A stretch of 64,000 nt of DNA from Nocardioides hwasunensis (GCF_014779665.1 NZ_JACXYY010000003.1:538210-602209); one strand, 5' to 3'; counted from the first letter of the stretch, positions 17,280-26,417 are shown. The notes: a model not told the origin generated them from the letters alone. Program-made: numbers and translations.

Positions 17280-20276
17280 TCATTCCCAGAAGACGTGCTC
17301 CACCACCGCGTGGGCGCGTCGCGTGGTGCGGAGGTAGTCGTTGACCATCTCGTCCGAGGAGCCCTGCGGATAGCCCAGCACCCGCGCCACCGCTGCGCGC
17401 TCGCGGGCGTCGCGGGGCAGCTGGTCCGAGGGCCTGCCGCGCACCAGCGTCACCGCGTTGCGGACCCGGCTCACCAGCCGCCAGGCCTCGGCCAGTGTCT
17501 CCGCGTCCGCCCCGGCGACCAGCCCGGCTCCGGCTGCGGCCTCGAGGGCCGGCAGGGTCTGGGGCGTCCGGAGCGCCTCGACGCGTCCCGCGTGACGCAT
17601 CTGGAGCAGCTGCACGGTCCACTCGACGTCGGCGAGCCCTCCTCGGCCCAGCTTGAGGTGGGTGTGCCGGTCGGCTCCACGTGGAAGGCGCTCGTCGTCG
17701 ACCCGCGCCTTGATGCGGCGCACCTCCACGACGTCGCGCTCCGAGATGCCGTCGGCGGGGAAGCGGAGCGGGTCGATCAGTGCGGTGAACCGACGACGCA
17801 GGTCCTCGTCGCCGACCACCGCGTCGGCGCGCAGCAGGGCCTGGAACTCCCACACGTGCGACCACTTGGCGTAGTAGGCGGCGAACGACTCCAGCGTGCG
17901 CACCATCGGCCCGTTCTTCCCCTCGGGCCGGAGGTCCGCGTCGACCTCGAGCGGCGGGTCGCTGGCGGGCAGCGACAGCAGCCGACGGAGCTCGGAGACC
18001 ACGGCCTGCGCGAACGAGGACGCCGCCTGCGCCTCGGCGCCCTCGACCGGCTCGTGGACGAACATCACGTCGGCGTCACTGCCGTAGGACAGCTCGAAGC
18101 CGCCGTAGCGACCCATCGCGACCACCGCGATCCGGCTGGCGGGCGCGTCGAGCCCGCGCTGGCGGCGCACCGACTCCGTCGCGATGTCGAGCGTGGCCTG
18201 CAGGGTGGCGTCGGTGAGCCGGCTCAGACCTTGCCCCACCAGCGCCACGTCGGTCCCGGCCACCAGGTCACCGCAGGCGATCCGCAGCAGCTCGCGCCGG
18301 CGTACGGCACGCACCGCGCCGACCGCCGACTCCGCGGAGTCGGCGCGCTCGGCGAGCGCCTGCATCTCGGCGAGCGCGGCCTCCGCGCTCAGCGGCACCA
18401 GCGACTCCCCGAGCATCTTCACGCCGCGCGGCTCGCGCTCGAGGAGGTCGGTGGCGTAGCGGGAGGTGCCGAGGAGGTAGGCCAGCCGCTGTGCCACCTC
18501 GCCCTCGTCGCGGAGCATCGTGAGGTACCACGGGGAGCGGCCCAGGCTCTCGCTGAGCCGGCGGAAGCCGAACAGGCCGGCGTCGGGGTCGGGCGAGTCG
18601 GCGAACCACTCCAGCAGCACCGGCAGCAGGGTGCGCTGGATGTCGGAGGTGCGCGAGATCCCGCTGGTCAGCGCCTCGAGGTGGCGCAGCGCCGCCCTGG
18701 GATCGGCGTACCCGAGCGCGGACAGGCGTGCCTCGGCGGCCTCCAGCGAGAGTCGCGCCTCCGTGCCGGGGAGCCTGGCGACGGCACCGAGGAGCGGGCG
18801 GTAGAAGAGCTTCTCGTGGAGCCGGCGCACCTCGCGACGGTGGTAGCGCCACTCCTTGTCGAGCGCCGCGGCCGGTTCGGACAGGTGGCCCAGCGACCGG
18901 CCGAGGCGACGCAGGGATGCCGCGTCGTCGGGCACCACGTGCGTACGCCGGAGCTGGTGCAGCTGCATCCGGTGCTCGAGCGTGCGGAGGAACGTGTAGG
19001 CCTCGTGGAGCTTCTCGCCGTCGTCGCGACCGACGTAGCCGCCCTCCGTCAGCCGGGCCAGCGCGCTCAGGGTGGCGCCCTCCCGCAGCGACGCGTCGGC
19101 GCGGCCGTGCACGAGCTGGAGCAGCTGGACGGCGAACTCGACGTCGCGCAGGCCGCCCGAGCCGAGCTTCAGCTGGCGCTCGGCCTCGTGGGCCGGGATG
19201 TGGTCGATCACCCGGCGGCGCATGGCCTGGACGTCGGAGACGAAGCCGTCGCGCTCGGCGACGCTCCACACCATCGGCTCGACCATCTCGACGTAGGCCC
19301 GGCCGAGCTCGAGGTCGCCGGCGACCGGTCGTGCCTTCAGCAGGGCCTGGAACTCCCAGGTCTTGGCCCACTTCTCGTAGTAGCCGCGGTGGCTGGCGAG
19401 GGTGCGGACCAGCGGGCCCTGGCTGCCCTCCGGACGCAGGTTGGCGTCGACCGGCCAGATCGTGCCCTCGCGGGTGTGGTCGGAGCAGATCCGCATCAGG
19501 TGCGAGGCGAGCTGCGTGGCGGTGCGCAGCGCCAGCCCGTCGTCGGCGGGCTCCCCCGAGTCGAGCACACCGGGCTCGAAGACGTAGACCACGTCGACGT
19601 CGGAGATGTAGTTGAGCTCGTGCCCACCGCACTTGCCCATCGCGATCACGGCGAGGCGGGCGGCGTGGGCTGCCTCCCCGACGCGGGCGCGCGCGATCGC
19701 CAGGGCTCCCTCGAGGGTCGCGGCCGCGAGGTCGGAGATCTCCGCCGCGGCGTCGTCGAGGCTGACGTGGTGCGCGAGGTCGCGAGCGGCGAGCCGGAGC
19801 AGGATCCGGCGGTACTCCACGCGCAGGGCGTCGACCGCCTCCGCGTCGGGGAGGCCGGCGACCGGCCCCGGTGCCTGCGGGTCGGCACCGACCGCAGTCA
19901 GCATCGCCTCGCGGACGGCGTACGCCGCAGCGCGGGTGCTGCCGAGGGTCGGGTCGGTGAGCTCGCGCCAGTGGTCGGGGTGCCGGACCAGGTGGTGGGT
20001 CAGCGCGGCGCTCGCCCCCAGGACGCTGCACAGCCGCATCGCGGTGCCCTCGTCGTCGGCGACCTCGGCCAGCATCGCGGCCCCCGCGTCCGGCCCCGCC
20101 GCCTCGTCGAGCGCCTCGACGAGACGCAGCAGGCCGTCGAGGGCGGCGTCCGGGTCGGCGGTCGCGGCGAGCTTGTCGGTCAACGGCCTGCCTGCGGCAC
20201 CGAGCCTCTCGATGCCCCGAGCGGCCGCAGCGCCGTCGACGAACCCGATGCGCACGTAGGAGCCCGACGACGTCAT
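17280..20276 (-). CDS. glnE: Bifunctional glutamine synthetase adenylyltransferase/adenylyl-removing enzyme
   Basis: 998 residues, the usual size. Two nucleotidyltransferase domains are visible: GKCGGHELNYISDVDVVYV (about residue 215-235) and GRYGGFELSYGSDADVMFV (about 715-735), each followed by a helical GlnD-PII-uridylyltransferase-like domain. One half attaches AMP to glutamine synthetase, the other removes it, linking nitrogen status to enzyme activity. ATG at 20276 overlaps the stop of the amidotransferase gene by four bases. The order glnA2, amidotransferase, glnE matches the actinobacterial nitrogen cluster. Confidence 0.96.
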   Translation of the reverse strand: MTSSGSYVRIGFVDGAAAARGIERLGAAGRPLTDKLAATADPDAALDGLLRLVEALDEAAGPDAGAAMLAEVADDEGTAMRLCSVLGASAALTHHLVRHPDHWRELTDPTLGSTRAAAYAVREAMLTAVGADPQAPGPVAGLPDAEAVDALRVEYRRILLRLAARDLAHHVSLDDAAAEISDLAAATLEGALAIARARVGEAAHAARLAVIAMGKCGGHELNYISDVDVVYVFEPGVLDSGEPADDGLALRTATQLASHLMRICSDHTREGTIWPVDANLRPEGSQGPLVRTLASHRGYYEKWAKTWEFQALLKARPVAGDLELGRAYVEMVEPMVWSVAERDGFVSDVQAMRRRVIDHIPAHEAERQLKLGSGGLRDVEFAVQLLQLVHGRADASLREGATLSALARLTEGGYVGRDDGEKLHEAYTFLRTLEHRMQLHQLRRTHVVPDDAASLRRLGRSLGHLSEPAAALDKEWRYHRREVRRLHEKLFYRPLLGAVARLPGTEARLSLEAAEARLSALGYADPRAALRHLEALTSGISRTSDIQRTLLPVLLEWFADSPDPDAGLFGFRRLSESLGRSPWYLTMLRDEGEVAQRLAYLLGTSRYATDLLEREPRGVKMLGESLVPLSAEAALAEMQALAERADSAESAVGAVRAVRRRELLRIACGDLVAGTDVALVGQGLSRLTDATLQATLDIATESVRRQRGLDAPASRIAVVAMGRYGGFELSYGSDADVMFVHEPVEGAEAQAASSFAQAVVSELRRLLSLPASDPPLEVDADLRPEGKNGPMVRTLESFAAYYAKWSHVWEFQALLRADAVVGDEDLRRRFTALIDPLRFPADGISERDVVEVRRIKARVDDERLPRGADRHTHLKLGRGGLADVEWTVQLLQMRHAGRVEALRTPQTLPALEAAAGAGLVAGADAETLAEAWRLVSRVRNAVTLVRGRPSDQLPRDARERAAVARVLGYPQGSSDEMVNDYLRTTRRAHAVVEHVFWE

Positions 20277-21034
20277 GGCGACGGCTCCTTCCCCGCATCG
20301 TCTGCCACCAGGGCGGCGAACCGCGTGGCCACCGGTTGCCACCACGACGTCAGCGCGGCCGTGGCCGCCTCGATCGAGGTCAGGACCGCCTGCGGGTCGA
20401 AGGTCTCGTCCTCGCGCTCGGTCGCGAGCCAGCGCTCGATGATCGCGGCGTCAGCCTCCGGGTGGGACTGGACGCCCCAGACGCGTGGTGCGAACCGGGC
20501 GACCTGCACCTCGCCGCCCGGGGTGCGCGCCAGCACCACGGCGCCGTCGGGCAGCTCCACCACGACGTCGTCGTTCCAGTGGATCGCGCGCTCGTCGCCG
20601 GAGCAGACGCCGAAGAGCTCGTCGGTCGCTGCGTCGTCGCTCCAGCCGAGCGGTTGCAGACCGACGGTGCGCCCGAGCGGGTTGCGCCCGACGACCCCGC
20701 CGAGCGCGGTGGCGACCAGCTGGTGGCCCAGGCAGATGCCGAGCAGCGGTGTGCCGACGGCGACCGCGTCCCGGATGCCCGCCTTCAGCGGCGACAGCCA
20801 CGGGTGCAGGTGGTCGTCGTCGGCGCCCATCTCGCCGCCCAGCACCAGCACGCCGTCGTACGACGTCAGGGCGGGCAGTGCGTCACCCGCGTAGGGCCGG
20901 CAGACCTCGAGCGTGCAGCCCGCCCCGGTCAGCCACTCCCCGACCAGTGCCGGCGGGCACGACTCCTCGTGCTCGACGGCCAGCACGCGCGGGCTCGCCA
21001 CGCCGACGGCGTGGTCGGAGGCGGCAGGATTCAT
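20273..21034 (-). CDS. Class I glutamine amidotransferase-like protein
   Basis: 253 residues. Nucleophile Cys in LLGICLGHQL and the His/Glu pair in GVQSHPEAD complete a class I triad; the oxyanion region is VLVLGGEMGADDD. This looks like a stand-alone GMP-synthase-type amidotransferase (YfeJ/GuaA-like), of unknown acceptor. It sits 6 bp after glnA2 and overlaps glnE by four bases, so it is very likely co-transcribed with both. A role in gamma-glutamyl compound turnover is possible but not shown. Confidence 0.85.
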   Translation of the reverse strand: MNPAASDHAVGVASPRVLAVEHEESCPPALVGEWLTGAGCTLEVCRPYAGDALPALTSYDGVLVLGGEMGADDDHLHPWLSPLKAGIRDAVAVGTPLLGICLGHQLVATALGGVVGRNPLGRTVGLQPLGWSDDAATDELFGVCSGDERAIHWNDDVVVELPDGAVVLARTPGGEVQVARFAPRVWGVQSHPEADAAIIERWLATEREDETFDPQAVLTSIEAATAALTSWWQPVATRFAALVADDAGKEPSP

Positions 21035-21040
21035 CGTGGG

Positions 21041-22387
21041 TCAGAGGACCGGGAGCATGCGGTCGCGCTCGAACGCGGAGACCTGCCCGCGGTACTCCTC
21101 CCACTCGGCGCGCTTGTTGCGCAGGAAGAAGTCGAAGACGTGCTCGCCCAGGGTCTCGGCCAGGAGCTCGGAGTCCTCGGCGATCCCGATCGCGTCCCAC
21201 AGGCTGCGCGGCAGCGGGGTGATGCCCAGCGCCCGGCGCTCGCGCTCGGTGAGCGACCAGACGTCGTCCTCGGCCTCGCGCGGCAGCTCGTAGCCCTCCT
21301 CGATGCCCTTCATGCCGGCCGCGAGCACCACGGCGAAGGCGAGGTAGGGGTTGCACGCGGCGTCTATCGTGCGCAGCTCGACGCGGGTGGACTGGCCCTT
21401 GTTGGGCTTGTACATCGGCACCCGGACCATCGCCGAGCGGTTGTTGTGACCCCAGCACACGCCCGACGGCGCCTCGCCACCGCCGAGGAGGCGCTTGTAG
21501 GAGTTGACCCACTGGTTGGTCACCACGCTGATCTCGCTGGCGTGGCGCAGGATGCCGGCGATGAACTGCCGGCCGGTCTTCGAGAGCTGGTACTCGGCAC
21601 CGGCCTCGAAGAAGGCGTTGCGGTCGCCCTCGAAGAGCGAGACGTGGGTGTGCATGCCCGAGCCCGGGTGCGTGGTGAACGGCTTGGGCATGAAGGAGGC
21701 CCAGATGTCCTGGCCGAGCGCGACCTCACGGATGACGGTGCGGAAGGTCATGATGTTGTCGGCCGTGGTGAGCGCGTCGGCGTAGCGGAGGTCGATCTCC
21801 TGCTGGCCCGGACCGCCCTCGTGGTGGCTGAACTCCACCGAGATGCCCATTGCCTCCAGCATCGTGATCGCCTCGCGCCGGAAGTCGGCACCGCGCGACT
21901 GGGCGGTGTGGTCGAAGAACCCGCTGCGGTCGACCGGCTGGGGCTCGTCGCCCTTCCCGGGCATGTCCTTGAACAGGTAGAACTCGATCTCGGGGTGCGT
22001 GTAGAAGGTGAACCCCTTGTCGGCAGCGGCGCCGAGCGTCCGCTTGAGGACGTGGCGCGGGTCGGCGTACGACGGGCTGCCGTCGGGCATCCCGATGTCG
22101 CAGAACATGCGCGCCGTCGCCGGACCACCGTCGTCGCCACCGCGCCACGGCAGGATCTGGAACGTGGCGGCATCGGGGTGCGCCAGCATGTCGGACTCGT
22201 AGACGCGGGCGAAGCCCTCGATCGCCGAGCCGTCGAAGCCGATGCCCTCCTCGAAGGCGTTCTCGAGCTCCGCCGGCGCCACGCTCACGCTCTTGAGGAA
22301 GCCGAGCACGTCGGTGAACCACAGCCGCACGAACCGGACGTCACGCTCCTCGAGCGCACGGAGTACGAAGTCCTCTTGCTTGCCCAT
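21041..22387 (-). CDS. glnA: Type I glutamine synthetase, GlnA2 class
   Basis: 448 residues. Typical elements: EGIGFDGSAIEGF, the metal-binding EIEFYLF, a His loop (SHHEGGPGQQEIDLRYADALT), GSGMHTHVSLFEG, and NRSAMVRVP. The length and wording match the actinobacterial GlnA2 class, which pairs with glnE in many genomes. At the place where the adenylylated tyrosine of GlnA1 lies (NLYDLPPEE), this protein has GYELPREAED, Tyr366; the tyrosine is in register but the context differs, so control by GlnE is uncertain. GlnA2-type enzymes often have weak or altered activity, including use of polyamines. Start ATG at 22387. Confidence 0.92.
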   Translation of the reverse strand: MGKQEDFVLRALEERDVRFVRLWFTDVLGFLKSVSVAPAELENAFEEGIGFDGSAIEGFARVYESDMLAHPDAATFQILPWRGGDDGGPATARMFCDIGMPDGSPSYADPRHVLKRTLGAAADKGFTFYTHPEIEFYLFKDMPGKGDEPQPVDRSGFFDHTAQSRGADFRREAITMLEAMGISVEFSHHEGGPGQQEIDLRYADALTTADNIMTFRTVIREVALGQDIWASFMPKPFTTHPGSGMHTHVSLFEGDRNAFFEAGAEYQLSKTGRQFIAGILRHASEISVVTNQWVNSYKRLLGGGEAPSGVCWGHNNRSAMVRVPMYKPNKGQSTRVELRTIDAACNPYLAFAVVLAAGMKGIEEGYELPREAEDDVWSLTERERRALGITPLPRSLWDAIGIAEDSELLAETLGEHVFDFFLRNKRAEWEEYRGQVSAFERDRMLPVL

Positions 22388-22402
22388 GGCATCAGCCTAG
22401 GG

Positions 22403-22430
22403 GTCACGTGGGGCCGGAGCCGCACGTGAC
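22403..22430. promoter_or_regulatory. Inverted repeat upstream of glnA2
   Basis: GTCACGTG (22403-22410) and CACGTGAC (22423-22430) are exact complements around 12 bases, 15 bp upstream of the glnA2 start. The GTCAC half-site resembles the gTnAc part of a GlnR box, but the paired GaAAc element is not seen. It could be an operator or the end of the upstream transcript. Confidence 0.4.
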
Positions 22431-22475
22431 CACCCGGTGCGGGCCGCCCGCCCGCTCGACGCGGGTCGTCCGGGC

Positions 22476-23093
22476 TCAGTGGCAGATGTTGACGTCCTGC
22501 GAGCCGAGGACGCCGTCTCGCACCTCGCGCATCGGGTGCAGCCAGCTCTGGGTCTCGGGGACGAACGCGATGCTGCCCGGGACGCGGCCGTGCACACCGT
22601 CGACCTCGACCTCCTCGACCACGAGGGGGACGGTGACCGTGCGGCTACGCACCCCCTCCCAGCAGGCCGAGGCCCTCTTCTTCGTCACGGCCTCCTGCAG
22701 GGTGACCGGGTCGCCCTGCAGCATGCCGTTGTAGCGCCACGCGACGGTGGTGAGGTAGCCGGTCTGGCCCTCCCACGGCGCGCGGACGGTGACGGACAGG
22801 CCCCAGGTCTTGGCGGTGGCGACGGTGAAGCGGACCTGGCCGTCGCGGACCTTCTTGGTCTTCGACGACCAGAGCCTCACGTCGGTGTGGCGGGTCTGGA
22901 GCGCGTTGGCGAGCTGGATCTGGCAGCCCTCGCAGTCGTCGACGGTGAAGGTCAGCGTGGTCCGCTGGGCGCCGCCGGGCCGGTCGGCGGACCGGTCAGG
23001 CGTGGCGGTGGCGGCGGCCGGCACGAGCGCGGCCGTGAGGACGGCGGCGGTCAGGACCGACCTGGCCAGGACGGTGGTGCTGCGGAAGTTCAT
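22476..23093 (-). CDS. Secreted four-cysteine protein, CEGC type, copy A
   Basis: 205 residues with a Sec signal (VLTAAVLTAALVPAAATA). The mature protein starts with a beta-rich region carrying DCEGCQIQ, then APWEGQTGY, ACWEGV, GRVPGSIAF and a C-terminal NICH. The four cysteines (CxxC plus two single ones) and these motifs are shared with the neighbouring gene, so the two are tandem paralogues. CxxC could bind a metal or form a redox disulfide. I do not recognise the family. 79 bp separates the two genes. Confidence 0.78.
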   Translation of the reverse strand: MNFRSTTVLARSVLTAAVLTAALVPAAATATPDRSADRPGGAQRTTLTFTVDDCEGCQIQLANALQTRHTDVRLWSSKTKKVRDGQVRFTVATAKTWGLSVTVRAPWEGQTGYLTTVAWRYNGMLQGDPVTLQEAVTKKRASACWEGVRSRTVTVPLVVEEVEVDGVHGRVPGSIAFVPETQSWLHPMREVRDGVLGSQDVNICH

Positions 23094-23172
23094 GTCTCTC
23101 TCCCCGTAGGTGATCTGTCACTGCCTGGACGCACCTCCGCCCGGGAGGGTTGCATCTGCTTCCGCGGTGTCC

Positions 23173-23778
23173 TCATCCCTCGGCCGGGGGCTCGCAGAAG
23201 TCGATGTCCTGCTCGCCCATCACGCCGTTGAAGACACGGCGCATCGGTGCCAGCCACTCGGGCGTCGTACGCGCCCAGGCGAGGGTGCCGGGCACCTTGC
23301 CGGGAGCCACCCCGTCGACTCGGACCTTGCGGGTGCGGATCGTCATGTCGAAGGACTGCTCGGTGGTGCCACCCCAGCAGGCGCTGGCCCGACGCTCGGT
23401 GCGCGCGTCCCGGTAGCCGACGGTGTCGCCGGGGCGGGTCCCTGCGTAACGCATCGCGACGACCGTGACGTAGCCGAGGCGGCGCTCCCAGGGCGCCGTG
23501 AGGCTCAGCGACAGCCCGGCCGTGCGGTCGGTCGGCACCCGGAACGTCGCCTCGCCGTCGACGACCTCGACCTCCTTCGACTGCCAGACGTCGTCGTCGT
23601 CAGAGGTCAGGGCCGAGTGCGCGGTGATCTCGCACCCCTCGCACCCGGCGGCATGGACGGTCAGCGTGGTGGTCGCAGCGGCCCTTCCAGCGGCGGGCGC
23701 CGGGGCAGCCAGCGCCGGTGCGCCGGTCGGGACGAGGAGGGTGGCGAGCAGGGCTCCCGAGATCAGGCGTGAGGGCAT
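23173..23778 (-). CDS. Secreted four-cysteine protein, CEGC type, copy B
   Basis: 201 residues from ATG 23778, with a signal sequence (LISGALLATLLVPTGAPALA). It mirrors the downstream gene: GCEGCEIT, APWERRLGY, ACWGG, GKVPGTLAW and a C-terminal DFCEPP; the four cysteine positions are conserved. An in-frame start 51 bases upstream would only add a charged leader, so 23778 is preferred. Identity with copy A is limited, so the duplication is old. Likely transcribed together with copy A. No function recognised. Confidence 0.78.
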   Translation of the reverse strand: MPSRLISGALLATLLVPTGAPALAAPAPAAGRAAATTTLTVHAAGCEGCEITAHSALTSDDDDVWQSKEVEVVDGEATFRVPTDRTAGLSLSLTAPWERRLGYVTVVAMRYAGTRPGDTVGYRDARTERRASACWGGTTEQSFDMTIRTRKVRVDGVAPGKVPGTLAWARTTPEWLAPMRRVFNGVMGEQDIDFCEPPAEG

Positions 23779-23871
23779 CGTGTGAGTCTTCCTGTGAAGG
23801 TGTGTCCGTCCTACCACCGGTAGACGCACGGGACACCCGCACGCGTTGCGCGGAGATCCAGGCTCTCGACC

Positions 23872-24318
23872 TCAGTCGTCGTCGCCACCCAGCGTGTTGC
23901 GCTCGAGCTCGGCCAGGGTCGGCCGCCCCTGGTTGCAGAAGACCTCGAGGTCGACGGAGTTGCGACCGTCGCTGAAGACCGCGTCCACGTCGTCGTCGGG
24001 TCCCTTCTCCCAGCTGACGACGCGCCACCCCGCGGCGCGGTCGGGGCGGACGCCGGTGCCGTAGGCCCAGGTGCCGCGGCACTCGACGTCGAACGCACCC
24101 CACTCGCCGGTGATCGCGTCGCTGACCGCCGGACCGTCGGGCGACGGGACCGACGACGGGTCGGCCGGTGCGTTGCGCAGCACCTCGTCACCGACCGGTC
24201 CACGGTCGCGGATCGTCGCGCCGACCGTCGACACCGCCAGCACGCCGACCAGCACGGCCACGGCCGTGGTGGCGGCCCACAGGCCGAGCAGCAGGATGCG
24301 ACGTCTCACGGACCCCAT
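23872..24318 (-). CDS. Membrane-anchored hypothetical protein divergent from the response regulator
   Basis: 148 residues: a short basic start (MGSVRRRILLLGLW), one membrane helix, then an extracytoplasmic domain with two cysteines (VECRGTW and EVFCNQGR). The domain has no family I recognise. It is transcribed away from the two-component genes, with only 93 bp between starts, and the direct-repeat regulator box lies in that gap. It may therefore be a target or an accessory sensor of the system. Confidence 0.68.
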   Translation of the reverse strand: MGSVRRRILLLGLWAATTAVAVLVGVLAVSTVGATIRDRGPVGDEVLRNAPADPSSVPSPDGPAVSDAITGEWGAFDVECRGTWAYGTGVRPDRAAGWRVVSWEKGPDDDVDAVFSDGRNSVDLEVFCNQGRPTLAELERNTLGGDDD

Positions 24319-24334
24319 CGTGCCGGGTGCCGGC

Positions 24335-24372
24335 TCAGCGCGAGGCCAGGCGGTGGTTAAGGGACGGCTAAG
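24335..24372 (+). promoter_or_regulatory. Direct-repeat box with 11-bp period, shared promoter of response regulator and 23872 gene
   Basis: Four pentamers start at 24335 (TCAGC), 24346 (CCAGG), 24357 (TTAAG) and 24368 (CTAAG), each exactly 11 bases apart. OmpR-family regulators bind direct repeats with this helical period. The two best copies, TTAAG and CTAAG, recur with the same spacing upstream of the gene starting at 27247. It lies 40 bp before the response regulator start. Likely autoregulatory site; inferred. Confidence 0.55.
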
Positions 24373-24411
24373 GCGTGCTGGAGGTGCGCGCCGGGACGGT
24401 ACGGTCACCGC

Positions 24412-25104
24412 GTGGCTGAGGTGCTGATCATCGAGGACGACGACCGGATCCGGCCGTTGCTGGTCCGCGGCATGCGCGAGTGCGGGCACACGGTGACGTC
24501 GGCGCCGACCGGGATGGGTGGGCTGCAGCTCGCCATCGACTCCTCCCCCGACCTGGTCGTGCTCGACCTCGGCCTGCCCGACGTCGACGGCACCCAGGTC
24601 CTGTCGATGCTGCGCGGGGTCAGCGCGGTGCCGGTGATCATCGCGAGCGCCCGCGCCGACGACCCGTCGCTCGTGGGTGCGCTCGACGCCGGTGCCGACG
24701 ACTATGTGGTCAAGCCGTTCACCAGCGCCCAGCTCGACGCCCGGGTGCGTGCGGTGCTGCGGCGCACCGCCTCCGGTCGCGAGCGCCCCACCACCCTGAC
24801 CGTGGGTGGGCTCTCGGTCGACCTGTCCGGTCGCCGGGTCCACCTCGACGGCGCCGAGGTCGAGCTCACGCCGCGTGAGTTCGACCTGCTCGCCCACCTC
24901 GCGGAGCGACCCGGCGAGGTGGTCACCAAGCGCGACCTGCTGGTCGAGGTCTGGCGCCAGCCCTGGGGCGGCTCCGACAAGACCGTCGACGTCCACCTGT
25001 CCTGGCTGCGCCGCAAGCTCGGCGAGACCGCCGCGGCACCGCGCTACCTGACGACGGTGCGAGGTGTCGGCGTACGCCTCACGGCTCCCGAGAGCGACGA
25101 CTGA
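24412..25104 (+). CDS. OmpR/PhoB-family response regulator
   Basis: 230 residues. Receiver domain 1-120 with acidic pocket EDDD (8-11), phosphoacceptor Asp52 (LVVLDLGLPD) and Lys in DYVVKPF. C-terminal winged helix (about 130-228) with ELTPREFDLLAHLAER and SDKTVDVHLSWLRRKLGE. GTG start at 24412. The kinase gene starts 2 bp after its stop, forming a standard pair. A repeat box in its promoter fits autoregulation. Confidence 0.93.
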   Translation: MAEVLIIEDDDRIRPLLVRGMRECGHTVTSAPTGMGGLQLAIDSSPDLVVLDLGLPDVDGTQVLSMLRGVSAVPVIIASARADDPSLVGALDAGADDYVVKPFTSAQLDARVRAVLRRTASGRERPTTLTVGGLSVDLSGRRVHLDGAEVELTPREFDLLAHLAERPGEVVTKRDLLVEVWRQPWGGSDKTVDVHLSWLRRKLGETAAAPRYLTTVRGVGVRLTAPESDD

Positions 25105-25105
25105 G

Positions 25106-26407
25106 GTGCGTCGCAGCCTGCTGGTCACCGCCGGCGCGGCGATCTCGATGGTGCTGCTGGCGATGCTCATCCCGATGGCCATCCTCGTGCGCAGCTATGC
25201 GCTGGAGGACCGTCTCGCCCGCGGCGCGCTCGAGGTGCAGGCGGTCGAGACCGTGGTCGCCCGCTACGACGACAAGGGCTCGGTCGGGCAGTACGTCGCC
25301 AAGCTGAACGCCGAGGACAGCCACACCCGCGTGACCGTGCTCTATCCCGACGGCGTGCCCGTCGGCCCCGACCCCGGTGAGGACTGGCGGGTCCTCGACG
25401 CCCGCAACACCGGCCGCGCCCGCGTCGACGACGTGGGTGGCGGGTCCCAGATCCTGGTGCCGGTCTCCCGGGGTGGCAACTCCGCCCTCCCCTCGGCGAC
25501 CCCGGTCATCCGGGTGCTGGTCGACGAGCCCGGCATCGACTCGGTCGTGGGGGCGGCCTGGGCGCTGCTCGCGGGGCTGGGGCTGGCTCTGCTCGTCGGC
25601 TCGCTGGTCGTGGTCGACCGGCTCGGTCGCTCCTTCGTGCAGCCGATCCGCCAGCTCGCCGAGCACACCCAGACGCTCGGCAGCACCGGCACGATCGGTC
25701 CGGTCGCCGCCGTCGAGGGGCCTCCGGAGGTGCAGGAGCTGGCCGGCGCGGTGGACCGCCTCGTCGGTCGGATCCAGCTGCTGCTCGCCCGCGAGCGCGA
25801 GAGCGTCGCGGACCTGTCCCACCGCCTCCGCACGCCGGTGACGGCACTGCGGCTGCGGGTGGAGACCGTCGCCGACGACGACCTCCGCGAGCGGCTCGGC
25901 AGCGACCTCGACCACCTGCAGGCCACCGTCGACGAGATCGTCCGGGAGGCCCGGCGCTCCGAGCGCGAGGGCCTCGACCCGCGGACCGACGCGGTCGCGG
26001 TGATCGCCGAGCGGGTCCGGCACTGGGAGGCGCTGGCCGAGGACCAGGGCCGCTCCTACGTGATGGACCTCGCGACCTCCGGGCCGCTGCTGCGGGCCAG
26101 CCGCGCCGACCTCGAGGCGATGGTCGACGTGCTGCTCGACAACGTCTTCTCCTACACGCCCGACGACGCCGCCGTACGCCTCACGCTGAGCGCCGACGAG
26201 CACCGCGTCGAGCTCGTGGTCGAGGATGCCGGGCCGGGCCTGCCTCCGGGGCTGGACGCCACCGGCCGCGGGGCCAGCGGCAACGGGTCGACCGGGCTGG
26301 GCCTCTCGATCGCCGCGCGCACGGCCGAGGACTCCGGCGGCGAGGTGACCACGGGTGCCTCGGACATGGGAGGAGCCCGGGTCGCCGTCACGTTGCGGAC
26401 GGTCTGA
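25106..26407 (+). CDS. Sensor histidine kinase
   Basis: 433 residues, GTG start 2 bp after the regulator stop. First membrane helix at about 7-27, extracytoplasmic sensor of about 120 residues, second helix at about 148-172, HAMP-like linker (SFVQPIRQLAEHTQ), then the dimerisation domain with His239 (DLSHRLRTPVTALRLR) and an ATPase domain with DNVFSY (N box), EDAGPGLP (G1) and GLGLSIA (G2). The input signal is unknown; the neighbouring exported cysteine proteins are candidate outputs or ligands. Confidence 0.92.
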   Translation: MRRSLLVTAGAAISMVLLAMLIPMAILVRSYALEDRLARGALEVQAVETVVARYDDKGSVGQYVAKLNAEDSHTRVTVLYPDGVPVGPDPGEDWRVLDARNTGRARVDDVGGGSQILVPVSRGGNSALPSATPVIRVLVDEPGIDSVVGAAWALLAGLGLALLVGSLVVVDRLGRSFVQPIRQLAEHTQTLGSTGTIGPVAAVEGPPEVQELAGAVDRLVGRIQLLLARERESVADLSHRLRTPVTALRLRVETVADDDLRERLGSDLDHLQATVDEIVREARRSEREGLDPRTDAVAVIAERVRHWEALAEDQGRSYVMDLATSGPLLRASRADLEAMVDVLLDNVFSYTPDDAAVRLTLSADEHRVELVVEDAGPGLPPGLDATGRGASGNGSTGLGLSIAARTAEDSGGEVTTGASDMGGARVAVTLRTV

Positions 26408-26417
26408 CCCGGGCTCC
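26372..26417. terminator. Inverted repeat at the end of the kinase gene
   Basis: GGAGCCCGGGTC (26372-26383) and its exact complement (26406-26417) form a 12-bp stem with a 22-base loop that includes the kinase stop codon. It lies between convergent genes and may stop both transcripts. Confidence 0.5.
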
